This document shows, in pieces, positions 45,986-55,503 of a DNA stretch of 64,000 nt. This DNA comes from Parelaphostrongylus tenuis (taxonomy: Eukaryota > Nematoda > Chromadorea > Rhabditida > Metastrongylidae), in assembly GCA_019055375.1 (NCBI GenBank), contig JAHQIW010004619.1, positions 310,001-374,000 of the forward strand. Direction: 5' to 3'. Every line of letters begins with the position of its first letter. Position 1 is the stretch's first letter. Both the position numbers and the translations under genes were made by a program. The notes under the pieces were generated by a model. The model was not told the DNA's origin, searched no databases, and worked only from the letters and a program-made list of their open reading frames with translations.

Positions 45986-46564
45986 TTTATTACGTTGTAA
46001 CAATAAAGATAAAATTATGTATTACACTCAATTTGCTTCATTTGCTCGACTGGGGCATCGATATGGCACCTCGCTAGAGTTTCAGTAGTCATGATATAGC
46101 CTAAATATCGGGAATTTTGATACCGTAATTGATTTTTTGAAGGTTCATCACAGAACGCCAAGAGAGAAAAAATCAGATTTCACACCTAAGATGTTACCCC
46201 GCCGCTTGGACGTCATAGGTGGTTTGTTGGTAAATATGGATAAATTTTATACGTTAGAGGTATCTTTCCGATACATAATGAATGGAATACCGCAAATGGA
46301 CCTTTTACAAAGGTTTATTCTGTATGAACAGTAACCACTTCTCTTGAATTATTCCTTTTTCAGTTGTAATACCAAGCCTCTGTAGAAAATAAGCAAACTT
46401 TCATTGTGCATTTGTATAATTTATTTACCACCGTTTATTTAACAATCTGCAATTCATAACAAATTTTCAGCAATTCGCAAATTATGACAGCATAATATAT
46501 TTACCAATGATACAGCATAAGAAAATAAAAACAATAACACAGTTGGTCCATGGTATCGACTGTT
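45986..46564. other. No recognised feature
   Basis: AT-rich DNA. A 65-codon plus frame at 46137-46334 has no motif. Confidence 0.45.
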
Positions 46565-46646
46565 TTAAAACCTCTCAATAACCATTCGAAATAATTTCAA
46601 GAAAAAGAATGTTAAAAGTCTAAGCGAGGTTGGTACGTCTGGGCCA

Positions 46647-46685
46647 TACACGCGTGTTTCGACGGTCTCACTCTCCTTGTCGGTG
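46647..46685 (-). ncRNA. Hammerhead-like motif with decayed core (family F copy 1)
   Basis: GAAA and a perfect stem III (ACAC/GUGU with a GC loop) are followed by U-A, an allowed cleavage site. The CUGANGA part has decayed to GAGUGAG with a shortened stem II. Probably inactive. Confidence 0.45.
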
Positions 46686-46759
46686 ATCCACGCCCCATGT
46701 TGAGCCCTGCATTATTTCAAAGAGGGAGGCGTTTGTCGTGACGGGACAGTGTACAATGA

Positions 46760-46797
46760 CTCACGAGGAGGGCGAGACCTCCGAAACACGCGCTGTA
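46760..46797 (+). ncRNA. Hammerhead-like motif (family F copy 1, right arm)
   Basis: Core CUCACGA (G5 changed to C). Five-bp stem II GGAGG/CCUCC, GAAA at 46783-46786, stem III ACA/UGU with one mismatch next to the loop, then U-A. The stem I side runs into the foldback arm (GGCCCUGGCGUAGC). Confidence 0.5.
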
Positions 46798-46879
46798 CGG
46801 CCCTGGCGTAGCAACCTCCCATAGGGTTTGAACATTCTTTTTTTTAAAATTATTTCGAATGTTTATTGAGAGGTTTTGG

Positions 46880-47095
46880 AGCCGAGATCCACCGACTAGA
46901 AGTGGTGGAGGATCAGTATCATTGTACACTGTGCCGTCATCACATACGCCTCCCTCTTTGCTACAATGTGAGACTTAATGTGGGACGGTGGTCACTGACG
47001 AGGAAGCCGAAATCTCCGAAACACCGGTGTGAGGCCCTGGCGTACCAACCTCGTTTTAGGCTTTAAAACATTTCTTTTTCTTCCTTTTTTTTCAA
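46880..47095 (+). mobile_element. Family F copy 2 (one-armed)
   Basis: Directly adjacent to copy 1. It repeats that element's middle in the other orientation (GTACACTGTGCCGTCATCAC, ACGCCTCCCTCTTTG), then a hammerhead-like core and one arm (GGCCCTGGCGTACCAACCTC). A small local hairpin (CCACCGACTAGAAGTGGTGG) lies at its start. Confidence 0.65.
46995..47031 (+). ncRNA. Hammerhead-like motif (family F copy 2)
   Basis: Core CUGACGA is intact. Stem II is GGA/UCC, then GAAA at 47018-47021. Stem III is ACAC/GUGU with a CG loop, then U-G. G at the cleavage position is not an allowed H, so this copy should not cut. The loop and stem agree with the other F copies. Confidence 0.6.
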
Positions 47096-47291
47096 GTAAC
47101 ACACTTGGTGTAATGCAGTAATACATTTAATGCAATACAAATACAATGAATGCTTATGAATCACCAATTGCTTGATTACAAAGAGCAACTACAAAACATT
47201 GCTGGGGCTACAGAGATGCGCGGAATCATAACATTCGTTTCGAGTGTTTTCATAAAACCACAGCTCAAACGTCAATATGCCAAATAATCAT

Positions 47292-47516
47292 TATTGAGCC
47301 ACGCATGTCATGTGGTCTGTTAAAATAGGCTGACTTATAGACCCCATGCACGTGTTTCGACCTTCCGGTCTCGTCAGTCGAGCAGTTACCCTTCCTCGTC
47401 TTTTGCCAATCCTCTGTGGAGCTCCAGCCTCCACGCTAAGAATTAGCGACGACGAACGGCCCTCTATAAGCCACCCCATCTTAACAGACCACATGGACAT
47501 GCGTGGCTCAAAAATG
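47292..47516. mobile_element. Hammerhead-bearing foldback element, family E copy 2
   Basis: Arms of about 52 bp: TTGAGCCACGCATGTCATGT through GGCTGACTTATAGACCCC at the left, and their complement (TCTATAAGCCACCCCATCTT through ATGCGTGGCTCAA) at the right. Between them is a single hammerhead-like core on the minus strand plus a GC-richer spacer. Confidence 0.78.
47345..47377 (-). ncRNA. Hammerhead-ribozyme-like motif (family E copy 2)
   Basis: Core CUGACGA is intact. Stem II is GACC/GGUC with a GGAA tetraloop, then GAAA. Stem III has two mismatches and U16.1 is followed by G. The sequence just beyond (GGGUCUAUAAGUC...) pairs with the opposite foldback arm as a long stem I. Confidence 0.6.
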
Positions 47517-49162
47517 ATTTTTCGGCATATAGGAATCATAACACTCTGAGCAGAAATGCGTCTTACATCGAACATATCCAATATGCTTTTTAGCATGATT
47601 TTAGGCATGAAAAGAGCCTTTTTCGTCTGACATATTTTTATAGCACCCACATCGGCGACGGTCTTTGCGTGAACCTTTTCGGAGGAGTGTGCTAGCCGTC
47701 CTTGAAAGAGAATCGTCTCCTAAATAACTAGCGTAAATCGTCTCCTTGAACTCGTTGAATATGGTTTGTCTATTTGTTAGCACAGTGCATTCTATGAGGG
47801 TTCAGCACCAGTATGTTATAGACGAAGTTGAAGAGGATGCACACGTACATGAAGGAGGAAAGGTACTATATGCTAGACATATGCTAGGACTTATATGTTA
47901 GACGGCGCGAAATGAAAAGTCGATCTCATTCGCTACACAGAAATTTTTTAACAGGAGTTTTGGTGATCATTGGAAAGCTTGGATTTCTGGCTAGAGCCGT
48001 GCTTCGTCGGTTTTTGAAAAGCCTTTTTGTAAAGCTGTGAAATTCGAAAGACAAATGTGAAATACACCCTCCGTCGTTTCTTTCCAGTTTTGATTTTTTG
48101 GTGGCCGAAAACATTTGTCTGCTCCACAGATGGGTCTCAAACACCGTTTATGAAGACTTCAAAGAAGTCCAGTAGATTCTGGCAGTAGTTGAATGCAATA
48201 TTCTGCACACCAACTCCACTGTCATTCAAGGATTCGGGACTAGGCGTTACTACGCTACTCTACCAATCACCCACTGAGCCGGTGTTGGCTGATGTGAATG
48301 ATGCTCCATCGTCTAAATCACTATTCTCAGAGCTACTAGCTGTGGCGACCGGATTCCTCATATTATTCAAAAGGACTTCGCCGTCGATGTGTAACTGCAA
48401 AACATTGCTTTGCACTGTGTCAACTTCAAACATAACATTAGCTTTCATTTCATGGATGTGAGCTAAAACGGTGGATTGCACTTCTCGAATTGACGGTTCA
48501 TCCCCGTTTTTTAAATCTTGAATGAGGGCATGCCGGTGGCTTACATTTCCAGGTTTTTTTTTCCTTCACCTCGCAATATTACGCTGGGCAAAACTCCTTC
48601 CTCAGAGTGCTAGTACTCATTCGATATCACGAGTTCAAAAACTCAAAAATATGCTTGCTTTTTCGAAAAGCTTTTTTGATAGCGTTGCAGGAAAGAGAAA
48701 ATGTTTGTGCTTTACACTTCGCCCTTTAGACTATGAGTAGTCATTCGATAGCGTAAGTATCATTGATTCCTACTCTGTGCTGGTTTTCTAGGATTACCGT
48801 TTAGCAGGAAAATAAATTTGTTAGATGACTCAGACGCTCATAGAACGCACTGCGCGAACAAAGAACAAATCTATTTCAATTAGTTAAATGTGGCAATATG
48901 TGTCAGTCAAAAAGGTTCCACGCGAAGACCGCAGCCAGTGTGAGTGCTATAAACAGATGTCGGCGGAAAAAGGCTTCTTTTGTGCTTGAAATCATGTAAA
49001 AAAGAACAAATATCAGATGTGCTTGATATAAAACGCACTTCTATTCAAAGTGTCATACTTCCGCTTACCTCTGTAGCCCCAGCGATGTTACGTAGTTGCT
49101 GTTTGTAACCAAGGTATTCATTGCATCTGTATTGCATTGATTGTAATCAGTGTTATGTCATG
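47517..49162. other. No established gene
   Basis: One open minus-strand stretch is listed separately (48260-48565). Another minus-strand frame at 47926-48144 is unrecognised. Otherwise AT-rich. Confidence 0.45.
48260..48565 (-). CDS. Unrecognised open frame, possibly a decayed coding exon
   Basis: About 100 codons without a stop. It includes HALIQDLKNGDEPSIREVQS, then TVLAHIHEMKANVMFEVDTV and an acidic Ser-rich tail ending TGSVGDW before TAG. The composition is protein-like. Just upstream a run of nine A separates it from another open frame in a shifted register, which suggests a frameshifted gene remnant. No domain recognised. Confidence 0.25.
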   Translation of the reverse strand, partial: RKKKPGNVSHRHALIQDLKNGDEPSIREVQSTVLAHIHEMKANVMFEVDTVQSNVLQLHIDGEVLLNNMRNPVATASSSENSDLDDGASFTSANTGSVGDW

Positions 49163-49440
49163 CTCAAATATAATATCTCTTCTATCGACCGCTTTTTATA
49201 AATCCGCTCAAAAACATATAATCTGATAAAGATATAGAATGTCTTGAGTTGTTAGGTCTAGTGCTCTACAGAAACCTGTTCGTCCTATTAAGACTCATCA
49301 GTAGCACCCTCCCTCGGTTCAGCATGGTACCTGTATAGCACTAGACCTAGCAGCTGAAAAACATGTTATATCCTTATCAGATTATAATATTTTGAGAGGA
49401 TCTAAAAAGAAGCGGTCAATAGAAGAGATATGATTCATCT
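49163..49440. mobile_element. Hammerhead-bearing foldback element, family G
   Basis: Inverted arms of about 110 bp: left ATAATATCTCTTCTATCGAC...TTAGGTCTAGTGCTCTACAG, right the complement (TATAGCACTAGACCTAGCAG...GGTCAATAGAAGAGATATGA). The 60-bp centre holds a hammerhead core on the minus strand. Confidence 0.82.
49258..49308 (-). ncRNA. Hammerhead ribozyme motif, near canonical (family G)
   Basis: Core CUGAUGAG is canonical. Stem II (GUCU/GGAC with a UAAUA loop) is followed by GAA, one A short of GAAA. Stem III is CAG/CUG with a GUUU loop, then U-A as the cleavage site. AGCACU pairs locally with GGUGCU and also with the far foldback arm as stem I. The CUGAUGAGUC...UAGGACGAA layout is that of type I hammerheads of schistosome and Penelope-like elements (family knowledge). 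Confidence 0.72.
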
Positions 49441-49515
49441 TGAAAGCTAAAAGCTCGGACTACCGATTACCATGTGTTGCGGCTTTGCTGTATGGGAAAT
49501 GGTGGAGGTAGGAGA

Positions 49516-49785
49516 GGGATGCACTGTGCACTGGTCTTCAATTTCTAACTTCGTGTGAGCTAATTGAACGGATATCTGGCCATTACAATGACTCGCCGTG
49601 GCCCCCCGCTACATTGAGCCAGTGCTGCTTATCCTCCCAGACAACTCTGAGACTTAAGTGTTATCAATTTACCGACCCTCTGAGAGACGTATAGCTTGGT
49701 GAACCATGAGCGCGAGATCGAACTATTGGTCTAATGTGCGACGCAGAGCACCTCTAACCACTGCGCCACATGAGCGCGAACAACG
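49516..49785 (-). repeat. Short repeat family A, copy 5
   Basis: The plus strand reads ACTGGTCTTCAATTTC, AGCCAGTGCTGCTTATCCTC, GAGATCGAACTATTGG and GCAGAGCACCTCTAACCACT. Complete from tail to head, in reverse orientation. Confidence 0.78.
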
Positions 49786-49982
49786 TGAATACTTACTCTG
49801 AAGCGCCGCATCTTTGAGAGGAAGAAAATTCTTGAATTTTCGAGCATGTAATAGTGAAAACAAAAAGAGCAGACGTTATTCGAGGGGCGGAGCTAGACAG
49901 ATGGGCCACAAACACCCCTGATCCTGTGATAGTCAACTGATTGAAACACGAGACCACCTTAACTTGGCTTCCCGTCCAATAA

Positions 49983-50003
49983 AATATATATATATATATA
50001 TAT
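49983..50003. repeat. (TA)n microsatellite
   Basis: A pure TA run at the left edge of the family D composite. Confidence 0.85.
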
Positions 50004-50420
50004 CGAAATTACACTATTTTCGCTGCTTTTTTCGCAGTGTTATTATGTTCTTATATAACTAAGAGAATTGAGTGGTGAACAAAAACACGGCCTCAGGCGG
50101 GAATCGAACCCACGTTTTATCCTATCCGGGGACGCATAATAACACTGCGAAAAAAGCAGTGAAAATACTGTAATTTCGATGTATTACTAATTAGAATAGC
50201 TATCAGCTCAACTGGGTTTATGAAGCAAAATCGCATACCCGACCAAACCTGTCAAAGGTTGGTGGCTGATAGCTAACATTGAGATGTAGAAGAATGAGTG
50301 GTCGGGCAAATGTGCCTCAGTGGTGTAGTGGTAGAGCACGCGTCCCCGGATAGGATGAAACGTGGGTTCGATTCCAGCCTGAGGCCGTGTTTTAGTTCAC
50401 CACTCAATTCTTTTAGTTAT
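50004..50420. repeat. Composite family D element with nested inverted repeats
   Basis: A 44-bp inverted repeat (50004-50047 and 50135-50178) encloses a minus-oriented 3' half of family D. A complete plus-oriented copy follows. Its 3' half (50335-50420) is in turn complementary to 50056-50140. The tRNA-like part at 50314-50385 keeps a perfect 7-bp acceptor-like stem (GCCTCAG/CTGAGGC), an A box (GGTGTAGTGGTAGAGCAC) and a B box (GGGTTCGATTCC). Confidence 0.8.
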
Positions 50421-50513
50421 ATATATATATATTTATTTATTTATTTATCTATTTATTTATTTATTTATTTATCTATTTATTTATTTATTTATATCTATAT
50501 TTATATATGTTTG
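50421..50513. repeat. (TTTA)n-rich microsatellite
   Basis: About 90 bp of TATT/TTTA and TATC units after the family D tail. Confidence 0.9.
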
Positions 50514-51200
50514 GTCAGGTGGGGCAAAAGTTCTGGAAATTTTGTTCATGTAATTCAACAGTAAAAAAATTCTGCATAAACGTATAAATCTCTTAAGTTG
50601 AAATTTCATTAGTTTAATTGGATTAACAAATAAAACAACAAGCAAGAAGGCTTACGAAAGCTTCTTGAAATTGCCTCTTTTGGCCTTTAAACATTTGCGA
50701 AATCGCTCGCGAAAATATTCAGTGTTTCTCGCACACGTTTCCACCATGATTTAGTCCCAAGCGATGTTAAAGTCGAGCCACTCTCAATCTCCAGAATCAT
50801 GGCCAACCTGTCAAGAATGATCAGCACAAGTCCCCAGTAGCAAAAACATAGGCCGCAGTCATTTTCCGGCCTCTGTGATGGCCTAGGCCGACATTTGCAC
50901 TGCCCTAGAGTTGCCGCTGGTCTTCATCAACGGAGACGTCAAAATCAGCTAGCAACTATCAGCAGCAAGTTTTACGAGACGTATTAGAGCCTTGAACTAT
51001 TCAACACTTTGGCGTCGGCGAGTTTACGGTTCAGCAAAACTCAACTGTTTTGCGTTCACCCGCTCAGCGATTGTTATTTATCAAGAACTGTTTGCTTAGA
51101 ATCCCACCTAACACATTACGTCGCCAATTGTACGACTGTTAGCGTGGAACGATTGCTGCGTGATATGTCCTAATGGTAGAGAAGGAGAATGTATTTCAGG
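50514..51200 (-). other. Possible decayed mariner-type transposon
   Basis: The left edge GGTCAGGTGGGGCAAAAGTT resembles the terminal repeat of the MITE at 53.8-55.5 kb (GGTAGGCAGAAAAGTTCTGG). The minus strand then has frame-broken, mildly GC-richer sequence without a clear transposase motif. No second end found. Confidence 0.3.
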
Positions 51201-52307
51201 CTCAATATTGCCGATCTCATCTAGGACATGTAGTGAGAAATAAAAGGAGAAATAAGTATACCACTTTAGCTCGCATAAAGGAACACCTTTACAAAAAAAC
51301 GAGTAGTTGTTATCTCAGACTCGCTTTTAGTGTCTGAGAAGAGTTCATTTTTCATGTTATGCAACATTACACCAGTAGGCTCTTCTATATAGACAGTTAA
51401 GGGGTAAATTTTACGAACTTTCACCAATTGTATGAGAGAAGAAGCCGATTAATCTGAAAAGAATTGATATTGACCGTCTTCTAAGTTACGACGAATACGA
51501 AATTGTCAAATCGTAGGTCACCGAATCTGAAAAAAATACTATTCTCGAGCAAAACTAGTTTCAAAAAAAGAGACAAATCTTGAGATAGATTTTAGTAATC
51601 ATACCATGATTTAATGAAAGTCGAATTTTGATCTGAAGCATAAAAAACTTGAAAAGTAACGAACAACAACTGTCTACTGGCATCAGAGGCATAACAATTT
51701 AATGAAAGGTAAAATTATGTATTTGAAATCATAACCATGTAGTTTTTTCAACTCGGCATATACACTGGATTACCAACCTGATAGAAATAGTAGAGAGTGT
51801 AGCATAGCGTTTGGGGCAAACTCATAATTTGAGCAAGGTCTTCCTAGTAATCCCACACTCTGAGCTAACTAAGCGTTTAAAATGCCAGTATTGTGTATTC
51901 AGGATCCAATGTTCAAACATATATCTCGTCATCTCTACTAGGACATTAAAATTGATTACATGGTTTTTCAGTAATGCTTCGATGATTACAAACTTTCCGT
52001 GCGTACTGATTACAGCAGCTCTTTCTTCAAAAACGTATGGTCGAGTGATGCTCTTTTTTGCAGATTTGCGATCTTTTGTCACATCGACCCCATTCTATCC
52101 AAGAATGGCTTGTGACCATTCAAACTCCTGAATCTCACCAGTGTCATCCGTAAACCTGAAGTCATCAAATGGCGTTTGATAAAGCAGATACCATTAATGG
52201 TCCTTTATCATCTACCAAAATAATTTAGGTTCCGCAATACCTTTGTTCGCCTATCTTGATGACTATATCCAATCTACAAAGACTGGTATCTAATACACAA
52301 AGATTTT
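51201..52307. other. No recognised gene
   Basis: Open frames overlap on both strands at 51811-52131 (plus) and 51822-52082 (minus) but show no family motif or splice context. Confidence 0.4.
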
Positions 52308-52597
52308 ATATATAAGAAGGGCCAAACTCTCGACATTGATCAATTTCTGATAGATGCATCATGCAGTCGTTTTCAGTTTTTTATTTTGTTTGGAGATGAC
52401 TGAATGCATACCTAGCCTTTACACTGACTCGCGGAAGCCTCGCGCTGATTCTCCAGAGAAGTTTGAGACTAGTCTGGTGCCAGTTTACCGACCTCAGAAT
52501 GATGGAAGAATTGGCAAGCCATGAACGCGCGATCGAACCAACGACGTTGTGTGCGACGCAGGCCATCTTTAACCACTGCGCCGCATGAGCTCTTATA
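52308..52597 (-). repeat. Short repeat family A, copy 6
   Basis: The plus strand reads TCTCGACATTGATCAATTTC, GATGCATCATGCAGTCG, GCGATCGAACCAACGACG and CACTGCGCCGCATGAGC. Complete, in reverse orientation. Confidence 0.78.
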
Positions 52598-52599
52598 TG

Positions 52600-52812
52600 C
52601 ATATAGTCTTGTAAAATGTAGAATTAAAAATATATAAACCACTTCTATTAGCTTAAGTGGGTTTGATGCAGATATCTGTTTACTAGACCAAATCCGTTGT
52701 CGAGTGCGCATAGCTTTGATGCACTTCGTCGAGGAAATATAGTAGCAGAGCGGAGATCTTGATGGCGTAGTATCAACTTTTTAGGAGGGAAATGCAGATT
52801 TAACACCGCTTG
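52600..52812 (+). repeat. Short repeat family D, decayed copy
   Basis: Shares ATTAGCTTAAGTGGGTTTGA, CTAGACCAAATCCGTTG, GATCTTGATGGCGTAGTA and GCAGATTTAACACC with family D. It directly follows a family A copy. Confidence 0.5.
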
Positions 52813-53762
52813 AGATTTAAACTATTGCATATTACTCAACGTTTTCCATACCCTCTTAATTCCGTAAAGATCGACTCTACCAAGATCCATAAATCGCACA
52901 AAAAGAAAAATCCAAGGAACTGTCGAAGGCTGTGGCGTCGAGTTAAGAAGTGATAAACTGACAAAGGGCAGCGGGCATCTTGAGCAGCAAACGAGTACAG
53001 AAAGTGTCAAATGCACTGACCAACTTCTACTAGGCGTCTAAAGAAAACGAGTTGGCTTTGTTTTAATGCATATTTGCTCCAAAAACAAAGCATAAACCAG
53101 ACAAGACAGCATCACGAAGTGACTTCCAAACAGAACAATGCAGAAATTCGGTCAGCATGAAGCCAGTGTCACAGGACTATTTCAATTGAAGTAGTTGAAC
53201 CATATCCCAGATATGTGTGATGTCCTTCCAAATCAACAATTATGCCTAACGTATAACATGACATTCGATACATTCTAAATTTTTCTTTATTTTGTAATTT
53301 CTGAAAATACAAAAATGCGAGCGGCGAGATATCTGAAAAAACAGAAAAGTTTCCCTATTGACAGAATCACAGTGTATTGCTAGCTTTTAATTTTCTACAA
53401 TATACAACAGTAGAAGCGAGTAGAGAGCTCACTGTGTAGTTCTTCGAAAAGTCACAGTCAAAAACAAATGATAGATTGAAAACTGGCACAGAGGAACCCA
53501 TGCTCACGAGGCGTTATATAATACGAGTTTTCGGACAATTCAAGGCAGAATCTATGATGGGTCTCAATCGGGAACGGCACCACGATACAGAATTTATAGT
53601 AAAGCTCAAATCGGACCGACGTCGCACCTCAGAATTTGTAATAGTATTTACTTCGGGCCTGCGAGCCAGAACCTACTTATTCCGGGAGAACACACCCAGT
53701 TTCGTCATCTGAAATAGAAAAAAGGTTGAGAGGTTGAATTGAGGTTAACAGTTTCTCATAAC
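52813..53762. other. No recognised feature
   Basis: AT-rich. A 78-codon plus frame at 53476-53712 has no motif. Confidence 0.45.
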
Positions 53763-53892
53763 AGGTTGGCGAAAAAGCTCTGACTGCTTGCAACTTTTAT
53801 GGGTGCAGGCCATTTTTGTGTTTTTAAGCACATTTGAAAGCCCGTCTTCTCCCGCATTGATTGGTGTATATTTTTACCTACTTATCTCAGAG

Positions 53893-55081
53893 TACTCTCG
53901 CGAAACTTCAAACTTGAAGTTTCGCGAGAGTACAAACAACCACTCTGTCTCACTTTTATCGATCTGAAAAAAGCCTTTGATTCAGTGGAAACAGAAGCGG
54001 TTATAGAGGCTCTGGATAACCAGGGCGTCCCTACTCGGTACATAATGATCCTTCGTGAGCTTTATAAAGATTTTACGACCAGAATATCTCCATTCTACAA
54101 CAATATCACCATTGACGTAAGAAGAGGGGTTCGACAAGGCGATACAATATCGCCAAAACTATTCACTGCCACCCTACAAAACGTCATGCGAACATTAGAA
54201 TGGGACGAAATGGGAGTGAAAATTGACGATCGACATTTAAACCATCTTCGCTTTGCTGACGATATCGTTCTCATAACACCAAACATCAGCCAAGCGGAAC
54301 GAATGTTGACTGATTTCGATAACGCCTGTGGAAAGATCGGTCTTTAACTGAATCTAACGAAAACAATGTTCATGAGGAACGGATGGGTTTCTAATGCCCC
54401 ATTCACGCTCAACGGAACGACAATTTCCGAATGCTCCAGTTACATCTATCTAGGTCGTGAAATCAACATGATGAACGACCTAGCCCCAGAGTTGAGCAGG
54501 AGGAAACGAGCGGCTTGGGGAACGTTTAAGAGCATCGAAGATGTAGTGAAGAGGACAAAGAACATCCGACTCCGTGCCCACCTTTTCGACTCGACAATTA
54601 TCCCTGCCCTAACGTACGCAGCAGAAACCTGGTCGCTACGTAAGCAGGATGAAAGATCACTTGCCGTTATCGAACGCGCAGTCGAAAGGTCGATGCTAGG
54701 AGTATCTCGTATTTCGCAAATGAGACAAAGGATCCGAACTTCCGACCTACGTCAACGATCGAAAATCAGAGACGCCGTTCTACACGCCAGGATATCTAAA
54801 ATAAGGTGGGCCGGACACGTGATGCGCTTCAACGACAACCGATGGACGAGAGCCGTTACCGACTGGATTCCTCGGGACGTCAAGCGCTCTAAAGGAAGAC
54901 CACTGACCCGTTGGTCCGATTTCTTCACGAAAGCGATGGAAGAAAGATATGATGCTCAGCGAATTCCTAGAGCAAGGAGGACCCACTGGGCTACTCTTGC
55001 ACGCGATAGGGAAAAATGGAAGAGTTGCTGGTACCCGCTCGAGTCACTCGACGATCAACGGGACGACAGGTGATACAGGTG
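53893..55081 (+). mobile_element. Young 5'-truncated RTE insertion with 5' snapback
   Basis: It equals the RTE copy at 6345-7510 almost base for base. A 9-bp direct repeat ATCTCAGAG flanks it (53884-53892 and 55082-55090), a target-site duplication. The 5' junction is a 20-bp inverted repeat with a 2-nt centre (53892-53933). It ends at GATACAGGTG. Confidence 0.85.
53985..55073 (+). pseudogene. RTE ORF2 fragment (RT and C-terminal region)
   Basis: The frame holds RRGVRQGDTISPKLFTATLQ, LRFADDIVLITPNISQAERM and, after one in-frame stop (TAA, near 54346), a 235-codon open stretch. That stretch ends LARDREKWKSCWYPLESLDD and includes RRKRAAWGTFKSIEDVVKRT and GHVMRFNDNRWTRAV. It lacks the endonuclease and N-terminal RT motifs. 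It has fewer frame errors than the same region of the longer copy. Confidence 0.88.
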
Positions 55082-55503
55082 ATCTCAGAGCGGAGTTAAC
55101 AAATGAGCAAATTACGTTGTTGATGATGCACGAATAGCTATTGAGTTCAAATGCAACGGTGGCAAGTGAACGCATCAATCTAGCTTGTGGCGAACTTTGT
55201 TTGAAGGGGAGTACTTTGACTATTACTTTTGTCTTTGTTTGGGTGTAATAGGTGCATAAATAGATGTTTTACAAGCGGTGAAGATGAGGATGGTAAAGAC
55301 GTTCATTTTCATCTAAACCCAACAACCATTCGTGCATCATCAAGAACCTAATCTGCTCGCTTTGCTAAATCTGCTCTGACATAAGTAAATAAATTGTATG
55401 GCATTGTGGGAGAAGACGGGCTTTCAAATGAGCCTAAAAACACAAAGAATGGCCCACACACAAAAAAGTTGCAAGCATTTTCCCAGAACTTTTCTGCCTA
55501 CCA

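Larger units (their letters stand above)
46565..46879. mobile_element. Hammerhead-bearing foldback element, family F copy 1
   Basis: Inverted arms of about 100-130 bp: left AACCTCTCAATAACCATTCG...GGTTGGTACGTCTGGGCCAT, right the complement (GGCCCTGGCGTAGCAACC...TGTTTATTGAGAGGTT). A hammerhead-like core sits at the inner end of each arm, on opposite strands. Confidence 0.75.
53763..55503. mobile_element. Mariner-type MITE interrupted by an RTE fragment
   Basis: Inverted arms of about 180 bp. Left is GGTTGGCGAAAAAGCTCTGA through TGAAAGCCCGTCTTCTCCC to TTATCTCAGAG, resuming at 55091 with CGGAGTTAACAAATGAGC to GATGATGCACGAAT. Right is the complement (55323-55503). The GGTTGGC.AAAAG end resembles cecropia-type mariner ends (inference). 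Without the insert it is about 550 bp and non-coding. Confidence 0.75.

Noticed and set aside
47291..47650. 119-codon minus-strand open frame
   Set aside because: It runs through the arms and centre of a hammerhead foldback element; openness is incidental.
50314..50385. Functional tRNA gene
   Set aside because: The acceptor-like stem is perfect, but the anticodon and T arms do not fold properly, and the same sequence recurs within a dispersed repeat.
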